The notes under the pieces: model-generated
Databases searched by the model: none
The model's input: the letters and a program-made list of their open reading frames with translations, nothing else
What the model was told of the DNA's origin: nothing
Program-made: the position numbers and the translations under genes
Source: Bradyrhizobium jicamae
Lineage (GTDB): Bacteria > Pseudomonadota > Alphaproteobacteria > Rhizobiales > Xanthobacteraceae
Reading direction: 5' to 3'
NCBI RefSeq assembly: GCF_001440395.1
Contig: NZ_LLXZ01000120.1
Coordinates: 138,474 to 202,473, forward strand
Length of the DNA stretch: 64,000 nucleotides
Part shown: in pieces, positions 36,559 through 45,262 of the stretch
How positions within the stretch are numbered: position 1 is the stretch's first letter
How the letters are laid out: the number at the start of each line of letters is the position of its first letter

Positions 36559-38724
36559 CTAGAGCAGGCCCGCGCCGCGCGCCCACTTGTACTTGGCGCC
36601 GAGCACCTCGACCGGCAGTTCGGTCGAATAGGCATAGGCCGGGATGCCGTTCTCATAGAGATATTCGGCGGCCTGCTCGACCTCGACGTCGCCGGCGAGC
36701 GAGGCGACGATCGGCTTGACGAAGCCCTTGGCCTCCATCTCCTTCTTCACCTCGACCATGTTGCGGGCGAACACCATCGGCGGGGTGACGATCGTGTGCC
36801 AGTAGCCGAGGATCAGCGAATGGATGCGCTCATCCGACAGGCCGAGCTTCACGGTGTTGATGTAGGTGATCGGCGGCTCGCCACCGGTGATATCAACAGG
36901 ATTTCCAGCCGCGCCGAACGGCGGGATGAATTTTCTGAACGCGGCGTCGAGATCCGGCGGCATCGACATCAGCGACAGGCCGTTGTCGACGCAGGAGTCC
37001 GACAGCAGCACGCCCGAACCACCGGCGCCGGTGATGATCAGCACGTTCTCGCCCTTCGGCGTCGGCAGCACCGGCATGCCGCGCGCGAATTCGAGCAATT
37101 GCCGCAAGCTGCGGGCGCGGATCACGCCCGACTGCTTGAACACGTCCTCATAGATCTTGTCGTTGCCGGCGAGCGCGCCGGTATGCGACGAGGCCGCCCT
37201 GGCGCCGGCCGAGGTACGGCCCGCCTTCAGCACCACCACCGGCTTCTTCTTGGAGACGCGCTTGGCGGCGTCCGCAAAGGCGCGGCCGTCTTTCAAGTCT
37301 TCGCAGTGCTGGGCGATCAGATTGGTGTTCGGATCCTGTTCGAAGAAGGCCAGCAGATCGTCCTCGTCGATATCGGACTTGTTGCCGAGGCCGACGATCG
37401 CCGACACGCCCATTTTCGCCGAGCGCGAGAAGCCGATGATCGCCATGCCGATGCCGCCGGACTGCGATGACAGCGCCGCATGGCCCTTGACGTCGTAGGC
37501 GGTGCAGAACGTGGCACAGAGGTTCGACCAGGTATAGTAGAAGCCGTAGATGTTCGGCCCCATCAGGCGAACGTTATACTTCTTGCCGACCTCGACGATC
37601 TCGGCCTGCAATTCAGGCGCGCCAGCTTCCGCAAAGCCCGAGGGAATCAGCACCGCGCCGGGAATTTTCTTCTCGCCGCATTCGGCCAGCGCGCCGGCCA
37701 CGAACTTGGCAGGGATCGCGAACACCGCGGTGTCGATCACGCCGGGCACGTCCTTGACGCTCTTGTAGGCCTTGTAGCCCAGGATATCGGGCGCCTTCGG
37801 GTGGATCGGGTAGATGTCGCCCTTATAGCCGCCGTTGATGAGGTTCTTCATCACGGAGTTGCCGATCTTGCCGTCCTCGGCGGAGGCGCCGATCACGGCA
37901 ACGGCCTTCGGCTGCATGATGCGGTTCATGGCCGCGACGATTTCTTCGGTCGGGCGCGGCGCCGGACGCGGCTTGTAGTCGAAGTCGACGACGATGCGCA
38001 CGTCGGCGGCAATCGCGTCCTTCTTGGTAGCGAATACCGGGTTGAGGTCGAGCTCGACGATTTCGGGGAAGTCGCTCACGAGCTGCGACACTTTGACAAT
38101 GACGTCGGCGAGCGCGTCACGGCTGACCGGATCGCCGCCGCGCACGCCCTTCAGCATGTCATGGGCCTGGATGCCATCGAGCATCGACAGGGCGTCGTCC
38201 TTGGTGGCGGGCGCGAGGCGGAAGGTGATGTCCTTCAGCACCTCGACCAGCACGCCGCCGAGGCCGAACGCCACCAGCTTGCCGAACGAGCCGTCGGTGA
38301 TGGAGCCGACGATGACCTCGGTGCCGCCGGCCAGCATCTGCTGAACCTGGATGCCCTCGATCTTGGCATCGGCCTTATATTTCTTGGCGCTGGCGAGAAT
38401 GGTCTCGTATGTCTTTTCTGCTTCAGCCGCGGTCTTGACGCCGACCACGACGCCGCCGGCTTCGGTCTTGTGGAGAATATCCGGCGAGACGATCTTCATC
38501 ACGACCGGGAAACCCATGCCCGTTGCGAGCTTGGATGCTTCGGCGGCGGACTTCGCCACGCCCTCCTTCGGAACCGGGATGCCATAGGCATCGCACACCA
38601 GTTTGCCTTCCGGCGCTGTAAGGCTGGTGCGCTTCTCGGCCTTGACCGTATCGAGCACCCGGCGGACAGCCTCATGGGCGCCGGGCTCGGCGATCTTGCG
38701 GGCCGCATCTGCAGAATTTGACAT
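36559..38724 (-). CDS. NDP-forming acyl-CoA synthetase (fused ATP-grasp and CoA-binding subunits)
   Basis: 721 residues. An ATP-grasp (beta) domain comes first (about 20-235; GFPVVMKIVSPDILHKTEAGGV), then CoA-binding and ligase (alpha) domains from about 260 (AVAVIGASAEDGKIGN, SQSGGIG, and SHTGALAG with the phosphorylated His). It makes an acyl-CoA from a carboxylic acid with ADP formation. ATG 38724 follows AGGAGGA. It is divergent from the GntR-oxc-frc operon and has its own copy of the shared operator, so it may form oxalyl-CoA or formyl-CoA to prime the CoA-transferase. Acetate is the textbook substrate; the actual acid is inference. Confidence 0.88.
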   Translation of the reverse strand: MSNSADAARKIAEPGAHEAVRRVLDTVKAEKRTSLTAPEGKLVCDAYGIPVPKEGVAKSAAEASKLATGMGFPVVMKIVSPDILHKTEAGGVVVGVKTAAEAEKTYETILASAKKYKADAKIEGIQVQQMLAGGTEVIVGSITDGSFGKLVAFGLGGVLVEVLKDITFRLAPATKDDALSMLDGIQAHDMLKGVRGGDPVSRDALADVIVKVSQLVSDFPEIVELDLNPVFATKKDAIAADVRIVVDFDYKPRPAPRPTEEIVAAMNRIMQPKAVAVIGASAEDGKIGNSVMKNLINGGYKGDIYPIHPKAPDILGYKAYKSVKDVPGVIDTAVFAIPAKFVAGALAECGEKKIPGAVLIPSGFAEAGAPELQAEIVEVGKKYNVRLMGPNIYGFYYTWSNLCATFCTAYDVKGHAALSSQSGGIGMAIIGFSRSAKMGVSAIVGLGNKSDIDEDDLLAFFEQDPNTNLIAQHCEDLKDGRAFADAAKRVSKKKPVVVLKAGRTSAGARAASSHTGALAGNDKIYEDVFKQSGVIRARSLRQLLEFARGMPVLPTPKGENVLIITGAGGSGVLLSDSCVDNGLSLMSMPPDLDAAFRKFIPPFGAAGNPVDITGGEPPITYINTVKLGLSDERIHSLILGYWHTIVTPPMVFARNMVEVKKEMEAKGFVKPIVASLAGDVEVEQAAEYLYENGIPAYAYSTELPVEVLGAKYKWARGAGLL

Positions 38725-38749
38725 TGGCTTCCTCCTGGGGCTAGTTTTA

Positions 38750-38766
38750 TGGCATTTGGTATGCCA
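38750..38766 (-). promoter_or_regulatory. oxalate-locus operator, site A
   Basis: TGGCAT-TTGGT-ATGCCA, a perfect inverted repeat with 5-base spacing, 26 bases before the acyl-CoA synthetase start. A TTGACA -35 lies at 38782-38777 on the minus strand, so a bound repressor would cover the -10 region. Confidence 0.65.
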
Positions 38767-38830
38767 GAGATTAGATTGTCAAGACAAACTATCGCGCAGA
38801 AACAGCGAAAACACGGGCATCTTGACATTC

Positions 38831-38847
38831 TGGTATTTGGTATGCCA
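38831..38847 (+). promoter_or_regulatory. oxalate-locus operator, site B
   Basis: TGGTAT-TTGGT-ATGCCA, 61 bases before the GTG of the GntR gene and only 3 bases after a TTGACA hexamer (38822-38827). Placement between -35 and -10 suggests autorepression of the GntR-oxc-frc operon. Confidence 0.65.
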
Positions 38848-38907
38848 AAAATATTCGAGTGTTTCTTCTGCTAAGAAGACGTCTCCAAAACAGGGAGGAG
38901 ACGAGTC

Positions 38908-39639
38908 GTGCCCGCACGTAAAGAAACCAAGGCGCCGCCTGTCATGGCTGATGCAGATATCGCAATCGTTCGGATAGCTCCTGAGACGAGCTTCAAGAAC
39001 AAGGCCTATGAAGCCTTGAAGGAAGCCATTCTCAAGATGGACATTTATGCGACACCCGAGCAGGTGATGCTCGACGAGCGCGCGTTGTCCGAACGCCTCG
39101 GCGTCAGCCGCACCCCTATCCGCGAAGCCATCGCGATGCTGGAACAGGATGGTTTCGTCAAAACCGTGCCGCGCCGCGGCATCGTCGTGGTCCGCCGCAC
39201 CAAAACCGAAATCGTCGACATGATCCGCGCCTGGGCCGCGCTTGAGAGCATGGCCGCCCGCCTGATCACGACCACCGCGCGCAAGAAGGACATCACGGCG
39301 CTGCGCGATTTCTTCAAGGATTTCGGCAAGGACCGGCTGCCGCAGGATCATGTCGAGGAATACTCCAAGGCTAACATCGCGTTCCATCAGGCGCTGATCT
39401 CGCTGTCGGAATCGCCGGTGCTGGTCGACATGACCAACGATATCCTCTTGCACGTCCGCGGCTACCGCCAACTGACCATCGGGCGGAAGGATCGTACCGC
39501 GACCTCCCTGCCCGAGCACCTTGCGATCATCGAAGCGCTCGAAGCGCGCGACACGGAACTCGCCGAGAAGCGCGCACGCGATCACACGCTGGGCCTTGCC
39601 GCCTACGTCGAAGCGCACGGGCAGGAACTCTTTAGCTAG
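38908..39639 (+). CDS. GntR/FCD-family regulator of the oxalate locus
   Basis: 243 residues: winged helix (LSERLGVSRTPIREAIAMLEQDG, about 60-82) and FCD effector domain (MIRAWAALESMAARLI, NIAFHQALISLSES, EHLAIIEALEARD) with the His residues that normally bind metal and a carboxylate ligand. The start is GTG 38908 with GGGAGGAG 7 bases upstream; no ATG fits. It precedes oxc and frc without an intervening terminator. The repeated palindromes in this locus are the expected type of target, with oxalate, oxalyl-CoA or formate as possible effectors (inference). Confidence 0.9.
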   Translation: MPARKETKAPPVMADADIAIVRIAPETSFKNKAYEALKEAILKMDIYATPEQVMLDERALSERLGVSRTPIREAIAMLEQDGFVKTVPRRGIVVVRRTKTEIVDMIRAWAALESMAARLITTTARKKDITALRDFFKDFGKDRLPQDHVEEYSKANIAFHQALISLSESPVLVDMTNDILLHVRGYRQLTIGRKDRTATSLPEHLAIIEALEARDTELAEKRARDHTLGLAAYVEAHGQELFS

Positions 39640-39705
39640 ACGTAACTTCGCACCAGAAGACGACCAAAAATCGTCCGAACCAAAACGATCAGGGAGATGA
39701 AGCCC

Positions 39706-41436
39706 ATGCTGAATACCGCTACCAAGTCCGAAGCACCGGGCACCGAGCAAGAGCTGACGGATGGCTTCCATCTCGTCATCGATGCGCTCAAGCTGAACGG
39801 CATCAATACGATTTACAATGTGCCGGGCATCCCGATCACGGATTTGGGCCGCATGTCGCAGGCCGCCGGTATTCGCGTTATCTCCTTCCGCCACGAACAG
39901 AACGCCGGATATGCCGCTGGCATCGCCGGCTTCCTCACCAAGAAGCCCGGTGTCTGCCTCACCGTGTCGGCCCCCGGCTTTTTGAACGGTCTGACCGCGC
40001 TCGCCCACGCCACCACCAACTGCTACCCGATGATCCTGATTTCGGGCTCGTCCGAACGCGAGATCGTCGACCTGCAGCAGGGCGACTATGAAGAAATGGA
40101 TCAGCTCGCGATCGCCAAGCCGCTGTGCAAGGCGGCCTATCGCGTGCTGCACGCCCAGGATATCGGCATCGGCCTTGCCCGCGCGATCCGCGCCGCCGTC
40201 TCGGGCCGTCCCGGCGGCGTCTATCTCGACCTGCCGGCAAAACTGTTCGGCCAGGTGATGAATGCGGACGCCGGCGCGAAGTCGCTGGTGAAGGTGATCG
40301 ACGCGGCTCCCGCGCAGATCCCCTCGCCCGCCTCCGTCAAGCGCGCGCTCGATGTGCTCAAGAGCGCAAAGCGCCCGCTGATCATTCTCGGCAAGGGCGC
40401 GGCCTACGCGCAGGCCGATGAAGAGATCAAGAGCTTCGTCGAGAAGAGCGGCGTGCCCTTCTTGCCGATGAGCATGGCCAAGGGCCTGCTGCCCGACACC
40501 CATCCGCAATGCGCCGGTGCGGCCCGCTCCACCGTGCTGAAGGAATCCGATGTCGTGATGCTGATCGGCGCGCGGCTCAACTGGCTGCTCTCGCACGGCA
40601 AGGGCAAGACCTGGGGCGAAGCGCCCAAGAAGTTCATCCAGGTCGACATCGAACCGAAGGAAATGGACTCCAACGTCGAGATCGTCGCCCCGGTCGTCGG
40701 CGACATCGGCTCGGCCGTCTCCGCCTTCATTCAGGCGATGGGCACCGGCTGGACCGCACCATCAGCGGACTGGACCAAGGCCGTGCAGTCCAAGCGCGAA
40801 GACAACGTCGCCAAGATGGCGCCGAAGCTGATGAACAACAAGTCGCCGATGGACTATCACGGCGCGCTCGGCGTGCTGAAGAACGTCATCAAGGAGCGTC
40901 CCGACGCCATCCTCGTCAACGAAGGCGCCAACACGCTCGACCTCGCCCGCGGCGTCATCGACATGTACAAGCCGCGCAAGCGTCTCGACGTCGGCACCTG
41001 GGGCGTGATGGGCATCGGCATGGGCCAGGCGATCGCGGCGACGCTCGAGACCGGCCACCCCGTCCTCGCGGTGGAAGGCGACTCGGCCTTCGGCTTCTCC
41101 GGCATGGAGGTCGAGACCATCTGCCGCTACAATCTTCCGATCTGCGTCGTCATCTTCAACAATGACGGCATCTATCGCGGCACCGACGTCAACAACGCCA
41201 ATTCCGATCCCGCGACCACCGTGTTCGTCAAGGGCGCGCGCTACGACAAGATGATGGAAGCCTTCGGCGGCGTCGGCATCAACGCCACCTCGCCCGACGA
41301 GCTGAAGCGCGCCGTCAACGAAGCGATGGATTCCGGCAAGCCGACGCTCATCAACGCGGTGATCGATCCGGCCGCCGGTTCAGAGAGCGGCCGCATCGGC
41401 AACCTCAACCCGCAGAGCGTTCTGAAAAAGAAATAG
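39706..41436 (+). CDS. oxc: oxalyl-CoA decarboxylase
   Basis: 576 residues, three-domain ThDP enzyme converting oxalyl-CoA to formyl-CoA and CO2. RHEQNAGYAAGIAGFLTKKP has the activating Glu (residue 64), SAPGFLNGLTALAHATTN and SGSSERE are typical of Oxc, and the ThDP/Mg motif runs from GDSAFGFSGMEVE to FNNDGIYRGTD. The start at 39706 was chosen because GGGAG lies 9 bases upstream; the ATG at 39697 directly abuts the site. Follows the GntR gene by 66 bases and precedes frc by 64. Confidence 0.96.
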   Translation: MLNTATKSEAPGTEQELTDGFHLVIDALKLNGINTIYNVPGIPITDLGRMSQAAGIRVISFRHEQNAGYAAGIAGFLTKKPGVCLTVSAPGFLNGLTALAHATTNCYPMILISGSSEREIVDLQQGDYEEMDQLAIAKPLCKAAYRVLHAQDIGIGLARAIRAAVSGRPGGVYLDLPAKLFGQVMNADAGAKSLVKVIDAAPAQIPSPASVKRALDVLKSAKRPLIILGKGAAYAQADEEIKSFVEKSGVPFLPMSMAKGLLPDTHPQCAGAARSTVLKESDVVMLIGARLNWLLSHGKGKTWGEAPKKFIQVDIEPKEMDSNVEIVAPVVGDIGSAVSAFIQAMGTGWTAPSADWTKAVQSKREDNVAKMAPKLMNNKSPMDYHGALGVLKNVIKERPDAILVNEGANTLDLARGVIDMYKPRKRLDVGTWGVMGIGMGQAIAATLETGHPVLAVEGDSAFGFSGMEVETICRYNLPICVVIFNNDGIYRGTDVNNANSDPATTVFVKGARYDKMMEAFGGVGINATSPDELKRAVNEAMDSGKPTLINAVIDPAAGSESGRIGNLNPQSVLKKK

Positions 41437-41500
41437 CCCCCTTCAACCCATTTCACCCTGCAAGGCGCAGGGCCAACAGACACAGTACGGAGCAAACACG

Positions 41501-42778
41501 ATGACAAAGGCGCTCACGGGCGTTCGTATTCTCGATTTCACCCACGTTCAGTCGGGTCCGACCTGCACGCAATTGCTGGCCTGGTTCGGCGCCGACGTGA
41601 TCAAGGTCGAGCGCCCCGGCGTCGGCGACATCACGCGCGGTCAGTTGCAGGACATCCCCAATGTGGACAGCCTGTATTTCACCATGCTGAACCACAACAA
41701 GCGCTCGATCACGCTCGACACCAAGAACCCGAAGGGCAAGGAAGTCCTCACAGCGCTGATCAAGAGCTGCGACGTGCTGGTGGAGAACTTCGGTCCCGGC
41801 GTGCTCGACCGCATGGGCTTCCCCTGGGAGAAGATCCACGCCATCAACCCGAAGATGATCGTGGCCTCGATCAAGGGCTTTGGCCCGGGACCTTACGAAG
41901 ACTGCAAGGTCTATGAGAACGTCGCCCAGTGCACCGGCGGTGCGGCCTCGACCACCGGCTTCCGCGACGGCCTGCCGCTGGTCACCGGCGCGCAGATCGG
42001 CGACAGCGGCACCGGCCTGCATCTGGCGCTCGGCATCGTCACCGCGCTCTATCAGCGCACCCACTCCGGCAAGGGCCAGCGCGTCACTGCCGCGATGCAG
42101 GACGGCGTGCTTAACCTCGCCCGCGTCAAGCTGCGCGACCAGCAGCGCCTCGCCCATGGTCCCCTCAAGGAATACAGCCAGTTCGGCGAAGGCATTCCGT
42201 TCGGCGACGCGGTGCCGCGCGCCGGCAACGATTCCGGTGGCGGCCAGCCCGGCCGCATCCTCAAGTGCAAGGGCTGGGAGACCGATCCGAACGCCTACAT
42301 CTACTTCATCACCCAGGCACCGGTCTGGGAGAAGATCTGCGACGTGATCGGCGAGCCCACCTGGAAGACCGATGCGAACTACGCCAAGCCGGCGGCCCGC
42401 CTGCCGCGGCTGAATGAAATCTTCGCCCGCATCGAACAGTGGACGATGACCAAGACCAAGTTCGAGGCGATGGAGATCCTCAACAAGGACGACATCCCCT
42501 GCGGCCCGATCCTGTCGATGAAGGAGATCGCCGAGGACCAGTCGCTGCGCGCCACCGGCACCGTGGTCGAGGTCGATCACCCGACCCGCGGCAAATACGT
42601 CTCGGTCGGCAACCCGATCAAGCTCTCGGACTCACCGAGCGAGGTCACCCGCTCGCCGCTGCTCGGCGAGCACACCGACGAGATCCTGCGCCAGGTGCTC
42701 GGCTTCTCCGACCACCAGGTCGCCGAAATCCACGATTCGGGCGCGCTCGACCCGCCGCGGAAGCAGGCGGCTGAATAA
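41501..42778 (+). CDS. frc: formyl-CoA:oxalate CoA-transferase
   Basis: 425 residues, CoA-transferase family III. Moves CoA from formyl-CoA to oxalate. Key residues of Oxalobacter Frc are seen: Gln17 (FTHVQSGP), catalytic Asp (residue 168 in GAQIGDSGTG) and the flexible glycine loop (NDSGGGQPG). Position 48 is Gln (TRGQLQD) where the Oxalobacter and E. coli enzymes have Trp, which matters for substrate handling. Together with Oxc it completes the oxalate cycle. Followed by a strong terminator. Confidence 0.95.
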   Translation: MTKALTGVRILDFTHVQSGPTCTQLLAWFGADVIKVERPGVGDITRGQLQDIPNVDSLYFTMLNHNKRSITLDTKNPKGKEVLTALIKSCDVLVENFGPGVLDRMGFPWEKIHAINPKMIVASIKGFGPGPYEDCKVYENVAQCTGGAASTTGFRDGLPLVTGAQIGDSGTGLHLALGIVTALYQRTHSGKGQRVTAAMQDGVLNLARVKLRDQQRLAHGPLKEYSQFGEGIPFGDAVPRAGNDSGGGQPGRILKCKGWETDPNAYIYFITQAPVWEKICDVIGEPTWKTDANYAKPAARLPRLNEIFARIEQWTMTKTKFEAMEILNKDDIPCGPILSMKEIAEDQSLRATGTVVEVDHPTRGKYVSVGNPIKLSDSPSEVTRSPLLGEHTDEILRQVLGFSDHQVAEIHDSGALDPPRKQAAE

Positions 42779-42801
42779 AAGTTCCGTTGTACCCAGGATG
42801 C

Positions 42802-42830
42802 AAAGGCCGCCGGTTTCCGGCGGCCTTTTT
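42802..42830 (+). terminator. rho-independent terminator after frc
   Basis: AAAGGCCGCCGG and CCGGCGGCCTTT form a 12-bp stem with a TTT loop and a T-run. It closes the GntR-oxc-frc transcript. Confidence 0.92.
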
Positions 42831-42909
42831 CTATGTGGAATGCCACCTGCGTTAATTTTGCTGCAATGCAACGGACCAATTGCTGCCATGCAAACAAGTC
42901 TGTTGTGAC

Positions 42910-42926
42910 TGGCATCTGGTATACAT
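42910..42926 (+). promoter_or_regulatory. oxalate-locus operator, site C
   Basis: TGGCAT-CTGGT-ATACAT, two mismatches in the right arm, 57 bases before the small ORF at 42983. It shares TCTGGTATACATAA with the reverse complement of site G. Confidence 0.55.
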
Positions 42927-42982
42927 AACCTGCTCCCGGATCATGAAGCGGAATGGTTCCGCGACCAAGAAAAGGGGACAGT

Positions 42983-43120
42983 ATGTCCAAAACTGCACCG
43001 ATCAGCCTCCTGCCCTCCACCACCCTGTTCGCGCGCGTGATGGCTCAGATCGACCGCCTGCTGACCGCCAGCAGCCGTATCGCCGTCCGCAACGGCGACC
43101 TGCCCCGATTCGGTCTGTGA
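42983..43120 (+). CDS. 45-residue small protein inside the oxalate locus
   Basis: ATG to TGA frame of 45 codons, too short for usual gene finders. AAAGGGGA lies 6 bases before the ATG. The product begins MSKTAPISLLPST, has an amphipathic middle (FARVMAQIDRLLTASSRI) and ends NGDLPRFGL. It has its own candidate operator (site C) upstream and its own terminator downstream, so it looks like a single-gene transcript. No membrane segment, Cys or known domain; function unknown. A DUF1127-like or regulatory small protein is conceivable, but I do not recognise it. Confidence 0.6.
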   Translation: MSKTAPISLLPSTTLFARVMAQIDRLLTASSRIAVRNGDLPRFGL

Positions 43121-43191
43121 GCCTGAAAATACAGGCTTTCCGCGCACGTAGGCGATCGGACAAACAACCGGGATTTCGATGATCTGAATTG

Positions 43192-43220
43192 ATGGCCCCG
43201 GCTTCCGGGGCCATTTTTTT
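43192..43220 (+). terminator. rho-independent terminator after the small ORF
   Basis: ATGGCCCCGG, CTT loop, CCGGGGCCAT, then seven T. A textbook terminator 71 bases after the small ORF, supporting an independent short transcript from site C. Confidence 0.93.
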
Positions 43221-43645
43221 GTTCGCCGTCGGCCACCGCTTTTTACCATCATCTGCGACAAATCGCCCGAGGTGATGATTGGAAGCATTATACAGTTGCT
43301 TCCTGGCATATCGCATACAAAGATGTCTTCCATGGCGCTCGATAAAAACAAAGAGCGCTTCGGGAGGTAGGCCGTGCAGTCCAAAAGGGACAGTCAGGGC
43401 GATGGGGCGACAGGCGCGAACGATTTCGCGCGCCGCCACCTGCTTTCCGCAATTCCACCATTCGCCGAAAGGAGCGGATGCCGCTCCGGGCGGCTCCTCC
43501 TACAATTCGAGCTTGCAATCAACGCATCGATGGAACCGTTGCAGTGTGACGGTCTTGAGTGCGACAACGCCCGCATGGGCATTCGAATGAATGACCAAAG
43601 CCGGCACCAGACCGGCCTAACGACAATTGGATGGGAGTGAAACAA
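43221..43645 (+). other. long leader region of the TTT transporter operon
   Basis: 425 bases without a supported gene. It holds an inverted repeat GGAAGCA-N9-TGCTTCC (43281-43303), operator site D directly after it, and a small GGAGCGG/CCGCTCC hairpin near 43471-43487. Open frames here have no ribosome binding site. A transcript from site D would carry a leader of roughly 300 bases. Confidence 0.5.
43304..43320 (+). promoter_or_regulatory. oxalate-locus operator, site D
   Basis: TGGCAT-ATCGC-ATACAA, one mismatch in the right arm. The most diverged central part of the set, about 325 bases before the TTT binding-protein gene. Confidence 0.45.
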
Positions 43646-44659
43646 ATGAAACATGCTGCACATACTGCGTTGGGGGCACTTGCTACGTTATGCACGGTCG
43701 GGATGTCGGCTCCAGCAATCGCTGCATGGGAGCCGGTGCGGCCCGTCGAATTCATCGTTCCTGCCGGCACCGGCGGCGGCGCCGATCAGATGGCGCGAAC
43801 GATCCAGGGCATCGTCACCAAGCATAATCTGATGAAGCAGCCTTTGGTTGTCATCAACAAGTCGGGCGGCGCCGGCGGCGAAGGCTTCCTCGACGTCAAG
43901 GGATCGGGCGGTAATCCGCACAAGATCATCATCACGCTCTCCAACCTCTTCACCACTCCGCTCGCCACAGGCATTCCGTTCAACTGGAAGGATCTGACCC
44001 CGGTCACGATGCTGGCGCTGGACGAGTTCGTGCTGTGGGTGAATGCGGAGAAGCCTTACAAGACGGCGAAGGAATATATCGACGCCGTGAAGGCTGCGCC
44101 CGCGGGCACCATGAAGATGGGCGGCACCGGTTCGAAGCAGGAAGACCAGATCATCACCGTCGCGGTCGAGAAGGCCACTGGCAGCAAGTTCACCTACATT
44201 CCCTACAAGGGCGGCGGCGAAGTCGCCGTTCAGCTCGTCGGCAACCATGTCGATTCGACCGTCAACAATCCGATCGAGGCGGTCGCGCAATGGCGCGGCG
44301 GAAAGCTGCGTCCGCTCTGCGTGTTCGACGCACAGCCGATGGGTTATGACGAACAGGTCGCGGACGGCAAGAGCTGGAAGGATATTCCGACCTGCAAGTC
44401 GCAGGGCCTCGACATGGAATACCTGATGCTGCGCGGCATATTCATGTCGCCCAGGGCGACCAAGGACCAGATCGAATATTACGTCGAGCTGTTCAAGAAG
44501 GTTCGCGCCACGCCCGAGTGGCAGGACTTCATGAAGAGCGGCGCGTTCAACACGACCTCTCTGACCGGGGCAGAGTATGCCAAGTGGGTCGAAGTCGAAG
44601 AGAAACGTCACGAGACGCTGATGAAGGACGCCGGTTTCCTCGCGGCCGCAGGAAACTGA
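43646..44659 (+). CDS. TTT-family (TctC/Bug) periplasmic binding protein
   Basis: 337 residues with a signal peptide ending at APAIAA. Typical Bug fold motifs: RPVEFIVPAGTGGGADQMAR, GGEGFLDVKG, and VAVQLVGNHVDSTVNNP. Binds a carboxylate in the periplasm for the two membrane partners downstream. ATG 43646 follows GGGAGTGA; the ATG at 43631 overlaps that site. In this context oxalate or another small dicarboxylate is a reasonable ligand (inference). Confidence 0.9.
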   Translation: MKHAAHTALGALATLCTVGMSAPAIAAWEPVRPVEFIVPAGTGGGADQMARTIQGIVTKHNLMKQPLVVINKSGGAGGEGFLDVKGSGGNPHKIIITLSNLFTTPLATGIPFNWKDLTPVTMLALDEFVLWVNAEKPYKTAKEYIDAVKAAPAGTMKMGGTGSKQEDQIITVAVEKATGSKFTYIPYKGGGEVAVQLVGNHVDSTVNNPIEAVAQWRGGKLRPLCVFDAQPMGYDEQVADGKSWKDIPTCKSQGLDMEYLMLRGIFMSPRATKDQIEYYVELFKKVRATPEWQDFMKSGAFNTTSLTGAEYAKWVEVEEKRHETLMKDAGFLAAAGN

Positions 44660-44737
44660 CGAACCACTGACCCACGACGGAACGTAACCCTGACGCCGGG
44701 CCCTCAGGCCACGGGCCCGGTTTCGCACGGAGTTTTG

Positions 44738-45235
44738 ATGACCACAGGCAGCTCAAGCAACGCCGGCCCCACCCACAAATTGGTGGAGGCAGGAATCACG
44801 CTTCTGATCGCCCTCTTCGGCGTGATCGTTATCGTCGGCAGCCTGAAGGCAGGCGTCAACTGGGGCGCGGAAGGCCCCCGCGCCGGCTTCTTTCCGTTCT
44901 ACATCGGAATCTTCATCGTCGCTTCCAGCGCGATAAATCTGTGGAACGGACTGCGCGAAGACAATGACGGGCTGTTCGCCGAATGGGGACAGCTTCGCCA
45001 GGTGCTGAGCGTGGTCATTCCCACCGCGATCTATGTCGGGTCCATGCCGTTCACCGGGCTGTACCTCGCCTCGATCGTCTTCATCGCATGGTTCATGCGA
45101 TGGCTGGGCAAATATCCGTGGCTCACCGTGCTGGCAATCTCGCTCGGCATGCCCATCGTCACCTACTTCATTTTCGAGCGCTGGTTCATGGTCCCGCTTC
45201 CAAAGGGGCCGGTTGAAGAGTGGCTTGGTCTGTAA
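44738..45235 (+). CDS. TTT-family small membrane subunit (TctB)
   Basis: 165 residues, four membrane segments; GPRAGFFPFYIG is the TctB signature. CGGAG precedes ATG 44738. Forms the transporter with the large TctA subunit, 27 bases downstream. Confidence 0.9.
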   Translation: MTTGSSSNAGPTHKLVEAGITLLIALFGVIVIVGSLKAGVNWGAEGPRAGFFPFYIGIFIVASSAINLWNGLREDNDGLFAEWGQLRQVLSVVIPTAIYVGSMPFTGLYLASIVFIAWFMRWLGKYPWLTVLAISLGMPIVTYFIFERWFMVPLPKGPVEEWLGL

Positions 45236-45262
45236 TTACTCGCACCGGCAGGGATCACGGCG

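Noticed and set aside
43279..43590. 103-codon open frame in the TTT leader
   Set aside because: No ribosome binding site, Ser/Arg/Cys-rich product, and it contains operator site D.
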